Counted from the stretch's first letter, positions 9,120-17,969 are shown. The stretch: 64,000 nucleotides of DNA from Micromonospora nigra (GCF_900091585.1 NZ_FMHT01000003.1:2905501-2969500); one strand, 5' to 3'. Numbers and translations are program-made. Notes: generated by a model not told the origin, from the sequence alone.

Positions 9120-9830
9120 ATGACTGTCTTCCCCGCTCGCCGAGCCGTACCGTCCAGCCGGGCACTACCGCCCGGAGCGGTGCCCCATCCTCGAACGGAG
9201 GCTCTCGGCCCCGCCCGGCCGTCCCCGTTGGACTGGGCCCGCCGGCGCCGGGCCGAGCGGGGCGCCCGGAAGCTGGAGGCGGCCGGCGCTCGTGCCCTCG
9301 GGCAGCTCGACCACCTCGGGCCGGCCTGGCACGTCATCGAGTGGCCACGCACCGACGCGGCCGACCTGCTGCTCGACGACGGTCGCGACGACCGGGCCGG
9401 GTTCCTGGCCATCGGCCCGAGCGGCCTGTTCGCCGTCACCATCGTCGACCACGGCCGGGCCCGGGTGCTGGTCGCGGGTGACGTGGTGCAGATCAACGGC
9501 AAGCGCCCGCCGTACGTGCAGGAGGCCCGCCGCGACGCCAGGCGGGCCGGCAAGGCGATGAGCGCGGCCGTCGGCCACCCGATCCCGGTGACGCCGGTGC
9601 TGACGTTCGTCGGCTCCGGCGTCATCAGCGTCTACGGCCTTCCGAAGGACTGCATGATGGCCACGCACCGGGAGCTGGACCGCCTGCTCGTGGCCGGTGG
9701 CAACAAGATCAGCCCGGTCACCGCCGAGAAACTGGCCCAGGTCGCCCAGCATCCCGGCACCTGGCTCACCGGCACGTACCGTCCAAGTGCCGACTACCGG
9801 TGGTATGAGGAGGGCCGAACGGGCCGCTGA
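9120..9830 (+). CDS. NERD-like (nuclease-related) domain protein
   Basis: A 236-aa protein. After a basic N-terminus (DWARRRRAERGARKLE) comes a fold resembling the nuclease-related NERD domain: FLAIGPSGLFAVTIVDHG, then VQINGKRPPYVQEARRDARRAGKAM and PVTPVLTFVGSGV. Where active NERD nucleases carry an E-x-K pair after the G-x-F strand, this one reads TIV, so nuclease activity is doubtful. ATG 9120 sits seven bases after a perfect GGAGG box. It is divergent from arcA with a 164-base spacer. The family call is from sequence pattern only. Confidence 0.6.
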   Translation: MTVFPARRAVPSSRALPPGAVPHPRTEALGPARPSPLDWARRRRAERGARKLEAAGARALGQLDHLGPAWHVIEWPRTDAADLLLDDGRDDRAGFLAIGPSGLFAVTIVDHGRARVLVAGDVVQINGKRPPYVQEARRDARRAGKAMSAAVGHPIPVTPVLTFVGSGVISVYGLPKDCMMATHRELDRLLVAGGNKISPVTAEKLAQVAQHPGTWLTGTYRPSADYRWYEEGRTGR

Positions 9831-10033
9831 CAACCCGGCCGCCCGCCGGTAACGTCTCCGGCGACGCCACGCGGCCCGGGTCCCACCCGGCACCCGTCTC
9901 CGTCCGCGCCGTCGCCGGCCACCGGTCATGGGCCCCGTGCAGCGCGCCGGCGACCCGGTGGCTTCCACGCGGTCGGCGGTCGCCCCCGCGACCGGCTAGC
10001 GTGGACGAACCGTCGGTGTACATAGGAGGCGCG

Positions 10034-10492
10034 GTGGCCCACGTCGAACTCTCGCTCTCGGAAGTGTTCCCGCCGGCCGCCGGGACACCGCCAGAGCACG
10101 AGTCCGATGCCCTGGGCCGGTGGTCGTCGACCGTCTCCCACGCCGACGAGCCCTGCCTGCTCATCGACGCCCTGACCCGGGTCGTCGCCGTCTCCGCCGC
10201 CGGGTGTGAGTTGCTCTGCCTGGGTGCTCCGGACGACGTGATCGGCCTTCCCCTGCTCGACGGGGGGCTGCGGCTGCTCGACTTCACCGCCAACCGGTGC
10301 GAGTTGGCCGACCAGGAGGTCGACAAGATCCCTCCGCTGCTGGCGCTGTCCTCCGGTGGGCTGGCCCGTGGGCTGCTGCGGGTGCAGGCCGCCACGGCCG
10401 GCGCGCCGGACTCGACGGTCGACGCCATCTCCACCCCGGTTCTCGCCGACGGCGCCGTGGCCGGGTCACTCACCTTCTTCTCCGAGGTCTGA
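10034..10492 (+). CDS. PAS-fold-like small protein
   Basis: A 152-aa soluble protein with a PAS-like pattern: PCLLIDALTRVVAVSAAGCELL, GLPLLDGGLRLLDFTANRC, then a C-terminal strand pair VDAISTPVLADGAVAGSLTFF. No output domain is attached, so it may be a stand-alone sensor or adaptor. GTG 10034 is set by an ideal AGGAGG six bases upstream. A spacer of 203 bases separates it from the NERD-like gene. Ligand and partner are unknown. Confidence 0.6.
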   Translation: MAHVELSLSEVFPPAAGTPPEHESDALGRWSSTVSHADEPCLLIDALTRVVAVSAAGCELLCLGAPDDVIGLPLLDGGLRLLDFTANRCELADQEVDKIPPLLALSSGGLARGLLRVQAATAGAPDSTVDAISTPVLADGAVAGSLTFFSEV

Positions 10493-10565
10493 CCTGGACG
10501 GCTGTGGCGTTCACCGCATTCGGCGGCGGTGGGGGCGACGCCGACCCAGGCCGTAAGGTGCCCTC

Positions 10566-10955
10566 ATGCTCGACATCGCTGTGCTGACCGGAGAGTACGC
10601 CGTGTGCCGGCTGCCGGCCGGCTCCGCGCTGCCGCCCACCCTCGCGGGCGACCTCAGCGGCGACGATGTGGTGACGGTGAGCTGGACGGCCGACGGGCTG
10701 TCCGTGATCTGCCCCGCCGACCGGGTGCCCGAGCAGGCGGCGGTGGAGACCGTCTGGCGGTGCCTACGGGTGGCCGGCCCGCTCGACGTCGCCGTGACCG
10801 GAACCCTCGCGTCCCTGGTCGGCCCACTCGCCGAGGCCCGGGTCAGCGTGGTCGCCTTCTCCACCTACGACACCGACTACCTGCTGGTGCCCACCGTGCT
10901 CCTGGGCGAGGCGACGACCGCACTGCAACGCGCCGGGCACCACGTCCTGAGCTGA
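10566..10955 (+). CDS. ACT-domain protein
   Basis: A 129-aa protein made of two small alpha/beta units of ACT type: LDIAVLTGEYAVCRLPAGS with a C-terminal half RVAGPLDVAVTGTLASLVGPLAEARVSVVAFSTYDTDYLLVP. The second half matches the amino-acid-sensing ACT fold used by stand-alone regulators. It probably binds an amino acid and modulates a partner enzyme. ATG 10566 lies 73 bases after the PAS-like gene. No catalytic domain is attached; pheA, itself ACT-bearing, lies about 700 bases downstream. Confidence 0.7.
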   Translation: MLDIAVLTGEYAVCRLPAGSALPPTLAGDLSGDDVVTVSWTADGLSVICPADRVPEQAAVETVWRCLRVAGPLDVAVTGTLASLVGPLAEARVSVVAFSTYDTDYLLVPTVLLGEATTALQRAGHHVLS

Positions 10956-11022
10956 CCTTCTCCCCGGCGGCGACACCTCCTACGATGGGCTCGGCCGCAC
11001 CCGGCCGAAACGACGTCCCCCG

Positions 11023-11619
11023 ATGTCTCACGAGGACCGGCCCGTGCCGCCCACACCGCCCACCTCGCGGGTCGACCGCGTCAGGCCGACCCGCCGGCTG
11101 ACCGCTGCCCTGGCGGCGATGCCACTGCTGCTGATGGCGCCGGCTGCCTGCGGCACCCCGCCGGAGCTGCGGGAGTTGGCCGCCACGCCGACCGGCGTCC
11201 GGAGCGGGTCGCCCACCACGGCCGCGCCCACCACCGCCCCGACCACACCGCCGACGGTGCTGCCCGGCGCGCTGCCGCCGAGCCCCACCACAGACCCGGG
11301 GACGGTGGCGGTGGAGTGCCGGACGGGTCCGTCGCGCGCCCAGGTGGTCGACCTGGTACGAGGGCGTTCGGGGGTGCTTCCCGCCGACGCCCGGGTGCGG
11401 GTCCGCACGGGTCCCCTGTGTGCCGCCGACTGGCAGTACACGGTGCTGGCGGTCACCGGGTACGAGCCGTTGCAGGTGGTCACCCGGACCCGGTCGGGCG
11501 TTCCGCGCCTGGTCACCGCCGGCACCGACGTGTGCATCGTCGAGGTGCGGGTCGCCGCCCCGCCCGGCATCCGCACCCTGGCGTGCGAGGGCGACCCGGG
11601 CGTCGGCGCGGGTGCGTAG
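11023..11619 (+). CDS. Putative lipoprotein
   Basis: A 198-aa secreted protein. A basic N-terminus (RVRPTRRLTAALAAMPLLLMAPAACGTPP) forms a signal peptide with a likely lipobox ending at the cysteine of PAACG. A threonine/proline/alanine-rich linker (TTAAPTTAPTTPPT) follows, then a small globular domain with cysteines in VECRTGPS, GPLCAADW, DVCIVEV and TLACEG that could form two disulfides. No family was recognised. The stop lies 10 bases before the pheA start, so the two may be co-transcribed. Confidence 0.6.
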   Translation: MSHEDRPVPPTPPTSRVDRVRPTRRLTAALAAMPLLLMAPAACGTPPELRELAATPTGVRSGSPTTAAPTTAPTTPPTVLPGALPPSPTTDPGTVAVECRTGPSRAQVVDLVRGRSGVLPADARVRVRTGPLCAADWQYTVLAVTGYEPLQVVTRTRSGVPRLVTAGTDVCIVEVRVAAPPGIRTLACEGDPGVGAGA

Positions 11620-11629
11620 GCTGGTCGCC

Positions 11630-12586
11630 ATGCCGGGAACACCACCGACCCGCTTCGTGTACCTCGGGCCCGAGGGCACCTTCGCCGAACAGGCGCTGCG
11701 CACCGTGTCCGCCGCCGAGCGGGGCAGCCGAACGCCGGCCCGCAGCGTCGGGGAGGCGCTGGAGAGCGTACGCACCGGCGACGCCGACGCCGCTCTCGTG
11801 CCGCTGGAGAACTCGATCGGCGGCGCGGTCGGGGTGACCCTCGACGAGTTGGCCGAGGGTGAGCCCCTGGCGATCACGAGGGAGGTCATCCTTCCGGTCG
11901 AGTTCGTGCTGGGTGCCCGTCCCGGCTCGGCCCTGCCGGCGGTGCGCACCGTCGCCGCCCACCCACAGGCGTCCACCCAGTGTCGGGGTTGGTTGCGTGC
12001 CCACCTGCCCGACGCGGTGGTGGTCGACGTGCTCTCCAACGGCGCAGCGGCGGCCGGGGCGGCAGCCGGTGAGTACGACGCGGCGATCTGCGCCCCGATC
12101 GGGGCGGCCCGACACCGCCTGACCCTGCTCGCCGACAAGATCGCCGACCATCCCGACGCGGTGACCCGGTTCGCGCTGCTGTCCCGCCCCGGCCCGCCAC
12201 CACCCCCCACGGGTGACGACGTCACCTCGCTGGCCGTCTACATCGCGCATGACCGGGTCGGCGCCCTGCTGTCGGTGTTGATGGAGTTGGCCGTGCGCGG
12301 GGTCAACCTGACCCGCATCGAGTCCCGCCCGACGGGCGAGGCGCTCGGCCGGTACGTCTTCTTCCTCGACTGCACCGGCCACGTCGCCGACGTACGCCTC
12401 GGCGAGGCCCTCCAGGGCCTGCGGCGGGTGTGCGCGGACGTGCGCTTCCTGGGGTCGTACCCGCGGCACCGCTGGACGCCGACGGCAGGCGACCGGCCCG
12501 TGCCGGCTCCGGCCGGGCTGTCCGACACCGACTACGCCGACGCGGCGGCGTGGCTGGCCCGGCTGCGGGCCGGCGACCTGTGCTGA
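11630..12586 (+). CDS. pheA: Prephenate dehydratase
   Basis: Converts prephenate to phenylpyruvate in phenylalanine synthesis. The 318-aa protein has the catalytic domain (FVYLGPEGTFAEQALR, LVPLENSIGGAV, TRFALLSRP) and a C-terminal ACT regulatory domain with GALLSVLMELAVRGVNLTRIESRP, including the ESRP phenylalanine-binding motif, so feedback inhibition by Phe is expected. It is a monofunctional dehydratase without chorismate mutase, as usual in actinobacteria. ATG 11630 begins at the conserved core; a long in-frame extension upstream overlaps the lipoprotein gene and is not conserved in character. A strong hairpin follows the stop. Confidence 0.95.
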   Translation: MPGTPPTRFVYLGPEGTFAEQALRTVSAAERGSRTPARSVGEALESVRTGDADAALVPLENSIGGAVGVTLDELAEGEPLAITREVILPVEFVLGARPGSALPAVRTVAAHPQASTQCRGWLRAHLPDAVVVDVLSNGAAAAGAAAGEYDAAICAPIGAARHRLTLLADKIADHPDAVTRFALLSRPGPPPPPTGDDVTSLAVYIAHDRVGALLSVLMELAVRGVNLTRIESRPTGEALGRYVFFLDCTGHVADVRLGEALQGLRRVCADVRFLGSYPRHRWTPTAGDRPVPAPAGLSDTDYADAAAWLARLRAGDLC

Positions 12587-12589
12587 GCG

Positions 12590-12624
12590 CCGCAGGGGCC
12601 ACCCCGGTCGGGTGGCCCCTGCGG
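12590..12624. terminator. Bidirectional hairpin terminator between pheA and the AIM24 gene
   Basis: A perfect 15-bp inverted repeat, CCGCAGGGGCCACCC at 12590-12604 and its complement at 12610-12624 with a 5-base loop, lies between two convergent stops. No T tract follows, as is common for GC-rich actinobacterial terminators. Confidence 0.8.
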
Positions 12625-12631
12625 GGCGAAC

Positions 12632-13354
12632 TCAGCTGAGCAGCCCGCCGAGCAGGCCACCCTGCTGCTCCTGAGCGCCGCTGCCCTGGATCGGCGGCTC
12701 CTCGGAGGGCTGCACGACCACGAAGCCCTGGCCGGCGAAGCTCATCGTGAACGCCTCGCCGGTGCTGCGGCCGAGCAGCGTGCCGAGGCCGAGCTGTTCC
12801 GCCCGGTGGTAGCCGGTCTGGAGGTTGGCCGACCAGCACACGGCGGCCTGCGGGTCGACGTAGGTCGGAGCGTCGACGTTGAGCACCACCGGGGTGCCCT
12901 TGGTGGTGATGGCGATCCGGCCGTGCCCGGAGAACACACAGTTGAACAGGCCCGACGAGGACGCCATGCCGGCACCGCCGACCATCCGGATGTCGTACTG
13001 GAGGGTGGAGTCGAAGGCCAGCACGCTGGAACCGTTGATCGACAGCGCGTCGCCCGGCTCCAGGTCGATGATGTGCACGTCCTTGGCGAGCTCGGCGAGG
13101 AACACGTCGCCCCGGCCGCTGACCTTCATCAGGGGCACACCCTCGCCGGTGAGCTTCTGCTTCAGGAACTTCCCGAGCCCTCCGGAGCCCTGGGCCTCGA
13201 ACTGCACCTGCCCCTGGTAGGCGACCATCGACCCGACCCGGGCCATCGCCTCGCCGTTCAGCTCGATCTTCAACATCTTGGAGTTCTGCAACCGCATGCC
13301 GGGCTGCGCCGACTCCTTCTCAAGGTTCTCCGCCGAGAACAGCTCGCTGCGCAT
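12632..13354 (-). CDS. AIM24/TerB-associated family beta-helical protein
   Basis: A 240-aa protein of the AIM24 family (RSELFSAENLEKE, MLKIELNGEAMARVGSMVAYQG, FVVVQPSEEP), predicted to form a stacked beta sandwich. Family function is poorly defined; bacterial members often sit near stress genes. ATG 13354 is set by a perfect GGAGG eight bases upstream, which excludes a 22-residue upstream extension. The C-terminus is a glutamine/glycine tail (EQQGGLLGGLLS). It lies downstream of the zincin gene on the same strand with an 81-base gap. Confidence 0.85.
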   Translation of the reverse strand: MRSELFSAENLEKESAQPGMRLQNSKMLKIELNGEAMARVGSMVAYQGQVQFEAQGSGGLGKFLKQKLTGEGVPLMKVSGRGDVFLAELAKDVHIIDLEPGDALSINGSSVLAFDSTLQYDIRMVGGAGMASSSGLFNCVFSGHGRIAITTKGTPVVLNVDAPTYVDPQAAVCWSANLQTGYHRAEQLGLGTLLGRSTGEAFTMSFAGQGFVVVQPSEEPPIQGSGAQEQQGGLLGGLLS

Positions 13355-13435
13355 GGACTTTCCTCCTGGGGTCGCTTTGCCTGGCTGCGAAGGTAGGTCA
13401 GGAACGCAACCATCGACCACCCCGAGGCCGGTGGC

Positions 13436-13786
13436 TCAGCCCCAGCCCAGCTCGTGCAGTCGCTCGTCGTCGATGCCGAAGTGGTGGGCGATCTCGTGCA
13501 CCACCGTCACCGCCACCTCGTCGACGACGTCGTCGTCGGTGTCGCAGATGCGCAGGATCGGGTTGCGGTAGATGAGGATGCGGTCCGGCAGGACCCCGGC
13601 GTAGTCCCACCCCCGGTCGGTGAGCGCGTGCCCCTCGTAGAGGCCGAGGAGGTTCTCACCGGGCGGCGGGTCGTCCTCCACCAGGATCACGACGTTGCTC
13701 ATCAGGGCGAGCAGTTCGCCGGGGACCTCGTCGAGCGCCTCGCCGACCAGTTCCTCGAACCGCTCCCGCCCCATCTCCACTGCCAC
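13436..13786 (-). CDS. Small zincin-type metallopeptidase (minimal MMP-like domain)
   Basis: A 116-aa protein with a metal-binding HEIAHHFGIDD motif (HExxH plus downstream H/D) near the C-terminus, matching the minimal matrix-metalloproteinase-like family (formerly DUF1025). The front half, ERFEELVGEALDEVPGELLALMSNVVILVEDDPP, is typical. It is presumably a cytoplasmic peptidase, substrate unknown. GTG 13786 is chosen because GGGAG lies about 10 bases upstream; GTG 13780 and ATG 13774 are alternatives. Confidence 0.87.
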   Translation of the reverse strand: MAVEMGRERFEELVGEALDEVPGELLALMSNVVILVEDDPPPGENLLGLYEGHALTDRGWDYAGVLPDRILIYRNPILRICDTDDDVVDEVAVTVVHEIAHHFGIDDERLHELGWG

Positions 13787-13825
13787 GCCCGCATTCTCCC
13801 TCACCAGGCACCCGCCCCCCACCCG

Positions 13826-13892
13826 CGATCTTGCACTTTCGGCCCCGACAACGCGCAGGAATCGCGGAGCGAGGGCCGAAAGCGCAAGATCG
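13826..13892. repeat. Long extragenic inverted repeat (20-bp arms)
   Basis: CGATCTTGCACTTTCGGCCC at 13826-13845 pairs with 13873-13892 at 19 of 20 positions around a 27-base loop. It lies between the OsmC stop and the upstream zincin gene on the same strand. It may be a terminator for osmC read-in or a dispersed extragenic palindrome; no second copy was noticed in this window. Confidence 0.8.
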
Positions 13893-13914
13893 AGATGAGG
13901 TCAGGGATCAGGGG

Positions 13915-14346
13915 TCAGGAACTCAGGCGGGCGTCGAGGGTGATCTCCGCACCCGGCGAGAGCAGGCGGGAGATCGGGCAGTTCTGCTTGGCGGCGTCGG
14001 CCAGCTTGCGGAACTCCGCCTCGTCGATGCCCGGCACCTGGCCCACGGTGTCCAGCTCGATGCGGGTCACGGTCATGCCGGCGTCGGTCTTGTCCAGGTG
14101 CACCTTCGCGGTGGTCTCCACGGAGGTCGGAGTCGCGCCGGCCTCGGCGAGGAGCTTGGAGAAGGCCATCGAGAAGCAGCCGGCGTGGGCGGCCCCGATC
14201 AACTCCTCGGGATTGGTGCCCTCGCCCTCCTCGAAGCGGGACTTGAAGGAGTAGTTCCCCTCCAACCCGCCCTTGCCGGTGCGGATGGTGCCGGACCCCT
14301 CGGTGAGGTTGCCCTGCCAACGTGCGGAAGCGGTACGGATAGGCAT
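13915..14346 (-). CDS. osmC: OsmC family peroxiredoxin
   Basis: Reduces organic hydroperoxides using two cysteines. The 143-aa protein has the peroxidatic cysteine in ELIGAAHAGCFSMAF and the resolving cysteine in AAKQNCPISRLL, with the family N-terminus TASARWQGNLTEGSGTI and the helix-strand core. Length is normal for OsmC rather than the slightly different Ohr signature, so the symbol is used for the subgroup. ATG 14346 starts directly at the conserved MPIRTA. It is transcribed divergently from the membrane-protein gene at 14521. Confidence 0.88.
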   Translation of the reverse strand: MPIRTASARWQGNLTEGSGTIRTGKGGLEGNYSFKSRFEEGEGTNPEELIGAAHAGCFSMAFSKLLAEAGATPTSVETTAKVHLDKTDAGMTVTRIELDTVGQVPGIDEAEFRKLADAAKQNCPISRLLSPGAEITLDARLSS

Positions 14347-14520
14347 GCGTCAGACGCTATCCGACACCGGCCCCGGCGGCGACCGGCCGGTGCCTCCGAC
14401 GCCGGAGGCCGGGCAGGGTCCTCCCGGACCTGGCGGCACCCCGCGCAGTTCAGGGTCCGGCGTGCGCCGACCGTTGTGTCATCATTCGACGGAGGCCCAT
14501 CGACCTGGGAGGGTGACCCG

Positions 14521-15270
14521 ATGAGCCAGGACCTTCCCATTCCCCGCCAGGAGGAGCGGTCCGCCGACCCCGCCGTGGTCGAGTGGGGGGAGTCGTCGTC
14601 GATGCCTCCGCCGGCCGGCCGCCTCGGGCGGGGGATGTCCGGACTGCGCCGGGACCCGAGACTGCCGGTGCTGCTCGCCGGCCTGGGCGCACTGGCCGCG
14701 GTGGCCTCCCTGGTCGGCGAGTGGTCGGTGATGACCATCCCGAACGCCGGCCCCGAGGGCGACACCGCCGTGGAGGTGCCCGGCGGGGTGGCCGAGGTGG
14801 GCGGCTTCGGCGTCGCGTACCTGGTCGCGCTCGTCGCCCTGAGCTGTGCGGTCGCCCTGGCGCTGCGCGGCACCCGGCCGGTAAGGCCCAACGCGCGGGT
14901 GGCCGGGTCGGCCCTGGCGGTGGCCACCCTGGCGATCCTGGCCGCGACGGTGGCCACCCTCGACAACGCCGGCCGCCGGGCACTGATCTACGCCCCCGAC
15001 GACGGCTTCCAGGTCGAGCAGGGCCGTGGCCTGGTCGCGGCGTTCGTCACCTGCGTCCTGCTGGTGGCGGCCCTGCTCGTGGGCCCGCGTGACACCGTGT
15101 CCGCCGAGCCCGGCGACGACGCGGACGCGCCGGAGCCCGACGTCGCGGAACTCCGCGCCGCCCCCCGACGCCGGGCCACGAGCGACCGGCCCGCCGACGG
15201 CCTGCCGCCGCCCGCCGACATCACCGTCGCACCGGCGGTGCCCTTCGCCCGGGGCGAACCCCCGCGCTGA
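14521..15270 (+). CDS. Four-helix membrane protein, unknown
   Basis: A 249-aa integral membrane protein. A hydrophilic N-terminus of about 45 residues leads to four predicted helices: LPVLLAGLGALAAVASLVGEW, FGVAYLVALVALSCAVALAL, VAGSALAVATLAILAATVATL and LVAAFVTCVLLVAALLVG. An acidic/arginine-rich cytoplasmic tail follows. No conserved family motif was recognised. ATG 14521 is preceded by GGGAGG at good spacing. A 281-base stretch after the stop (15271-15551) holds no recognisable gene. Confidence 0.75.
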   Translation: MSQDLPIPRQEERSADPAVVEWGESSSMPPPAGRLGRGMSGLRRDPRLPVLLAGLGALAAVASLVGEWSVMTIPNAGPEGDTAVEVPGGVAEVGGFGVAYLVALVALSCAVALALRGTRPVRPNARVAGSALAVATLAILAATVATLDNAGRRALIYAPDDGFQVEQGRGLVAAFVTCVLLVAALLVGPRDTVSAEPGDDADAPEPDVAELRAAPRRRATSDRPADGLPPPADITVAPAVPFARGEPPR

Positions 15271-15551
15271 CGCACCCGGAGCCGCCCCGTCGGCTGCCGG
15301 GCCCGGTGCGCCGCCCCGGGGCCGGGCACCCGCAGTGGCGGTGGCCGGCACCCCGGCGGACCTGGCCGCACCGACGCGGTCGTGCCGGTGGTCGGCGGAT
15401 CGCCCGGGGGTCACCGTCCGTTGGCACCCGATTCGCCGGGAAGCCATGGTGGCGACCGGTACCCCGAGGTACGGTTGCTGCCCGCCGTCACGCCGGGTCG
15501 CAAGCGACGACCGTGCGGCTGGCCGCGACGGCGGTGGGCGAAGGAGGAACC

Positions 15552-16373
15552 ATGACCCGCCCGGGCCTGCCCAAGTTGATCGCCACCGACCTCGACGGAA
15601 CGCTCGTCCGCAGCGACGAGTCCGTCTCCGCCTACACCCACGAGGTCCTCGACCGGGTGCGGTCGGCCGGGATTCCGGTGGTCGGCGCCACCGGCCGGGG
15701 CCCCCGGTTGACCGAGCTGACGCGCAACGACATCCGGGCCGCCGACTACCTGGTGCTGGCCGGCGGCGGACGGGTCGTCGACCAGAGCGACCCGGACGGG
15801 CCGGTGGTGCTGCGCGACGAGCGGCTGCCCGCCGAGGTGCTGGCCACGATCGTCGCCGACCTGGAGGTAGCGGTCGGGCCGCTGACCGTCATGGTCGAGG
15901 CGTCCGACGAACACGACGCCCCGCTGTGGGGCGACTACCACCCGATCTGGCCGTACCAGGACCGGTTCGAGACGCGCAGCCGCGCCGAGTGTCTCTCCTG
16001 CGACGTGATCAAGGCGTTCGCGCGGACCGCCGACCACCACGTGGACGAGTTGCTGGCCGCCGCGCGGGAGATCGTACCGCCGCACGTGGCGACGCTGACC
16101 CAGGCCGGCCTCGGCTTCGTCGAGATCTGCCCGCCCGGGGTGGACAAGGCGACCGGCCTGAGCGTGGTGGCGCAGGCGCTCGGCGTCGACCCGGCCGAGG
16201 TGCTGGTGTTCGGCGACATGCCCAACGACCTGCCGATGTTCGCGTGGGCCGGGTGGGCGCGGGTGGCGGTCTCCAACGCTCATTCCACCGTGCGGGCCGC
16301 CGCCGACGAGGTGACGCTGCGCAACGACGAGGACGGGGTGGCGGTGTACCTCGACCGGCTACTGTCGCGCTGA
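15552..16373 (+). CDS. Cof-type HAD-superfamily phosphatase
   Basis: A 273-aa HAD hydrolase of the Cof/YidA group. Motif I is IATDLDGTLV with the nucleophile Asp, motif II lies in VGATGR, and motifs III/IV are represented by the conserved lysine region (KATGLSVVAQALGV) and VLVFGDMPNDLPMF. Members dephosphorylate sugar phosphates or cofactors such as FMN; the substrate here is unknown. ATG 15552 has a perfect AAGGAGG box. The stop overlaps the start of a second HAD gene (TGATG), indicating translational coupling. Confidence 0.88.
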   Translation: MTRPGLPKLIATDLDGTLVRSDESVSAYTHEVLDRVRSAGIPVVGATGRGPRLTELTRNDIRAADYLVLAGGGRVVDQSDPDGPVVLRDERLPAEVLATIVADLEVAVGPLTVMVEASDEHDAPLWGDYHPIWPYQDRFETRSRAECLSCDVIKAFARTADHHVDELLAAAREIVPPHVATLTQAGLGFVEICPPGVDKATGLSVVAQALGVDPAEVLVFGDMPNDLPMFAWAGWARVAVSNAHSTVRAAADEVTLRNDEDGVAVYLDRLLSR

Positions 16374-17185
16374 TGGAGGAGACACCACGCCTCGTCGCCA
16401 GTGACATCGACGGCACGCTGCTGCGCGACGACCGTACGCTGAGCCCGCACACCGCCGCGGTGCTGACCCGGATCTCGGCGGCGGGCACGCCCGTCGTCCT
16501 GGTCACCGGCCGTCCGATCCGCTGGCTGAAACTCGTGTACGACCAGCTCGACAAGCCCCTGCCGGCGGTCTGCGCCAACGGGGCGGTGGTCTACGACCCC
16601 GACGCCGACGAGGTGCTGCGGGCCGATCCGCTCGCCCCGGAACTGCTGGCCGAGGTCGCCCGCCGGCTGCGCGCCGAGGTGCCCGGGGTGAGCTTCGCCG
16701 TGGAGATCGTCGACAGCCGCGAGATGCGGCACGAGGCGCACTACCCGCTGCGCTGGGACGCCGACGACGACGCGATCCGGGCGGTGGACACCCCGGAGGA
16801 GTTGGTGGAGGTACCCGCCGTCAAGCTGCTCGCCCGCGCCGGCGACCAGGATCCGGACCGGTTCACCCAGGTGGTGGCCGGGGCGTTGGCGGGCCTCGCC
16901 GAGGCGACGCACTCCTCCTACTCCGGGCTGGTGGAGATCTCCGCGTCGGGGGTCACCAAGGCGGCGGGGTTGGCCTGGTACTGCCATCGGCTGGGGGTCG
17001 ACGCCGCCGACGTGCTGGCCTTCGGTGACATGCCGAACGACGTTCCCATGCTGACCTGGGCGGGTCGGGCCGTGGCGGTGTCCAACGCCCACCGCGCCGT
17101 CCTGGAGATCGCCGACGAGGTCACCGGGGCGAACTCGGTGGACGGGGTGGCGACGTACCTGGAGAAGGTCTTCGGGACGGCGTGA
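16373..17185 (+). CDS. Cof-type HAD-superfamily phosphatase (tandem paralogue)
   Basis: A 270-aa HAD phosphatase paralogous to the preceding gene: LVASDIDGTLLRDDR (motif I), VLVTGRPIRW (motif II), GVTKAAGLAWYCHRLGV and VLAFGDMPNDVPMLTWAG (motif IV). Its start codon overlaps the upstream stop by one base, so the pair is probably one operon, perhaps from an old duplication. Substrate is unknown; the two proteins differ in the cap domain, which suggests different substrates. Confidence 0.88.
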   Translation: MEETPRLVASDIDGTLLRDDRTLSPHTAAVLTRISAAGTPVVLVTGRPIRWLKLVYDQLDKPLPAVCANGAVVYDPDADEVLRADPLAPELLAEVARRLRAEVPGVSFAVEIVDSREMRHEAHYPLRWDADDDAIRAVDTPEELVEVPAVKLLARAGDQDPDRFTQVVAGALAGLAEATHSSYSGLVEISASGVTKAAGLAWYCHRLGVDAADVLAFGDMPNDVPMLTWAGRAVAVSNAHRAVLEIADEVTGANSVDGVATYLEKVFGTA

Positions 17186-17363
17186 CGGCGACGCGCGGCC
17201 CCCCGGGGCGCCGCCCTCCCCCGTACCACAGATCGGCGTTCGTCGGAGACGGCGGATGACCAGCCCCGGTTCGACGTCCGGTGCCGAGCTTCCGCACGCC
17301 GGTGCGACTGCCGACCGGCGGGTGGGGCGCGGCCCGCGCTCCGCACGCGGGCCGCGCCGTCGG

Positions 17364-17969
17364 TCAGAGGTACTGGCCGGTGTTGTGTCCCTCGCCGCCC
17401 TGCGGCTGGCCCATCCCCGGCATTCCCGGAACCACCGCCCCGACGGGCCCGCTGGGCAGTGCCGTCCGGCCGGAGCGCATCTGCTCCAACTGCACCCGGG
17501 CGGCCATCTGCTGCGCCACCAGGGCCGCCTGGATGCCGTGGAAGAGCCCCTCCAGCCAGCCCACGAGCTGGGCGTGGGCGATCCGCAGTTCGCCCTCGCT
17601 CGGCGCCTTGTCCTCCGTGAAGGGCAGCGAGATCCGCGCCAGCTCGTCGCGCAGCTCGGGGGCCAGGCCCTCCTTCAGCTCGACGATCGAGCGTTCGTGG
17701 ATCTCCCGCATCCGGTGGCGGCTCTCGTCGTCGAGCGGGGCGGCCTTGACCTCCTCCAGCAGCTGCTTGATCATGCTGCCGATACGCATGACCTTGGCGG
17801 GCTGCTCCACCAGGCGGGCCGGGTCCTCGCCGTGGGCCTCGTCGGTCTGCACCGTGCCGACCGGCCGGCCGTCCGGCCCCACCACCACCACGGTCCCGGA
17901 GTGGCCGGCGTCGTCGCGGCCCGGCTCGTCGTTCTGTCCAGCGGAATGCGCTTGGGTCATGGCATCCAT
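17364..17969 (-). CDS. bpa: Bacterial proteasome activator Bpa/PafE
   Basis: ATP-independent ring-shaped activator of the actinobacterial 20S proteasome, delivering unfolded substrates. The 201-aa protein has a flexible N-terminus, the four-helix core (PAKVMRIGSMIKQLLEEVKAAPLDDESR through HAQLVGWLEGLFHGIQAALVAQQMAARVQLEQM), a proline/glycine linker and the C-terminal TGQYL tail whose GQYL residues dock into the proteasome alpha ring. Start ATG 17969 or ATG 17960 (three residues shorter) cannot be separated. It is divergent from the hydrolase gene at 18045. Confidence 0.93.
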   Translation of the reverse strand: MDAMTQAHSAGQNDEPGRDDAGHSGTVVVVGPDGRPVGTVQTDEAHGEDPARLVEQPAKVMRIGSMIKQLLEEVKAAPLDDESRHRMREIHERSIVELKEGLAPELRDELARISLPFTEDKAPSEGELRIAHAQLVGWLEGLFHGIQAALVAQQMAARVQLEQMRSGRTALPSGPVGAVVPGMPGMGQPQGGEGHNTGQYL

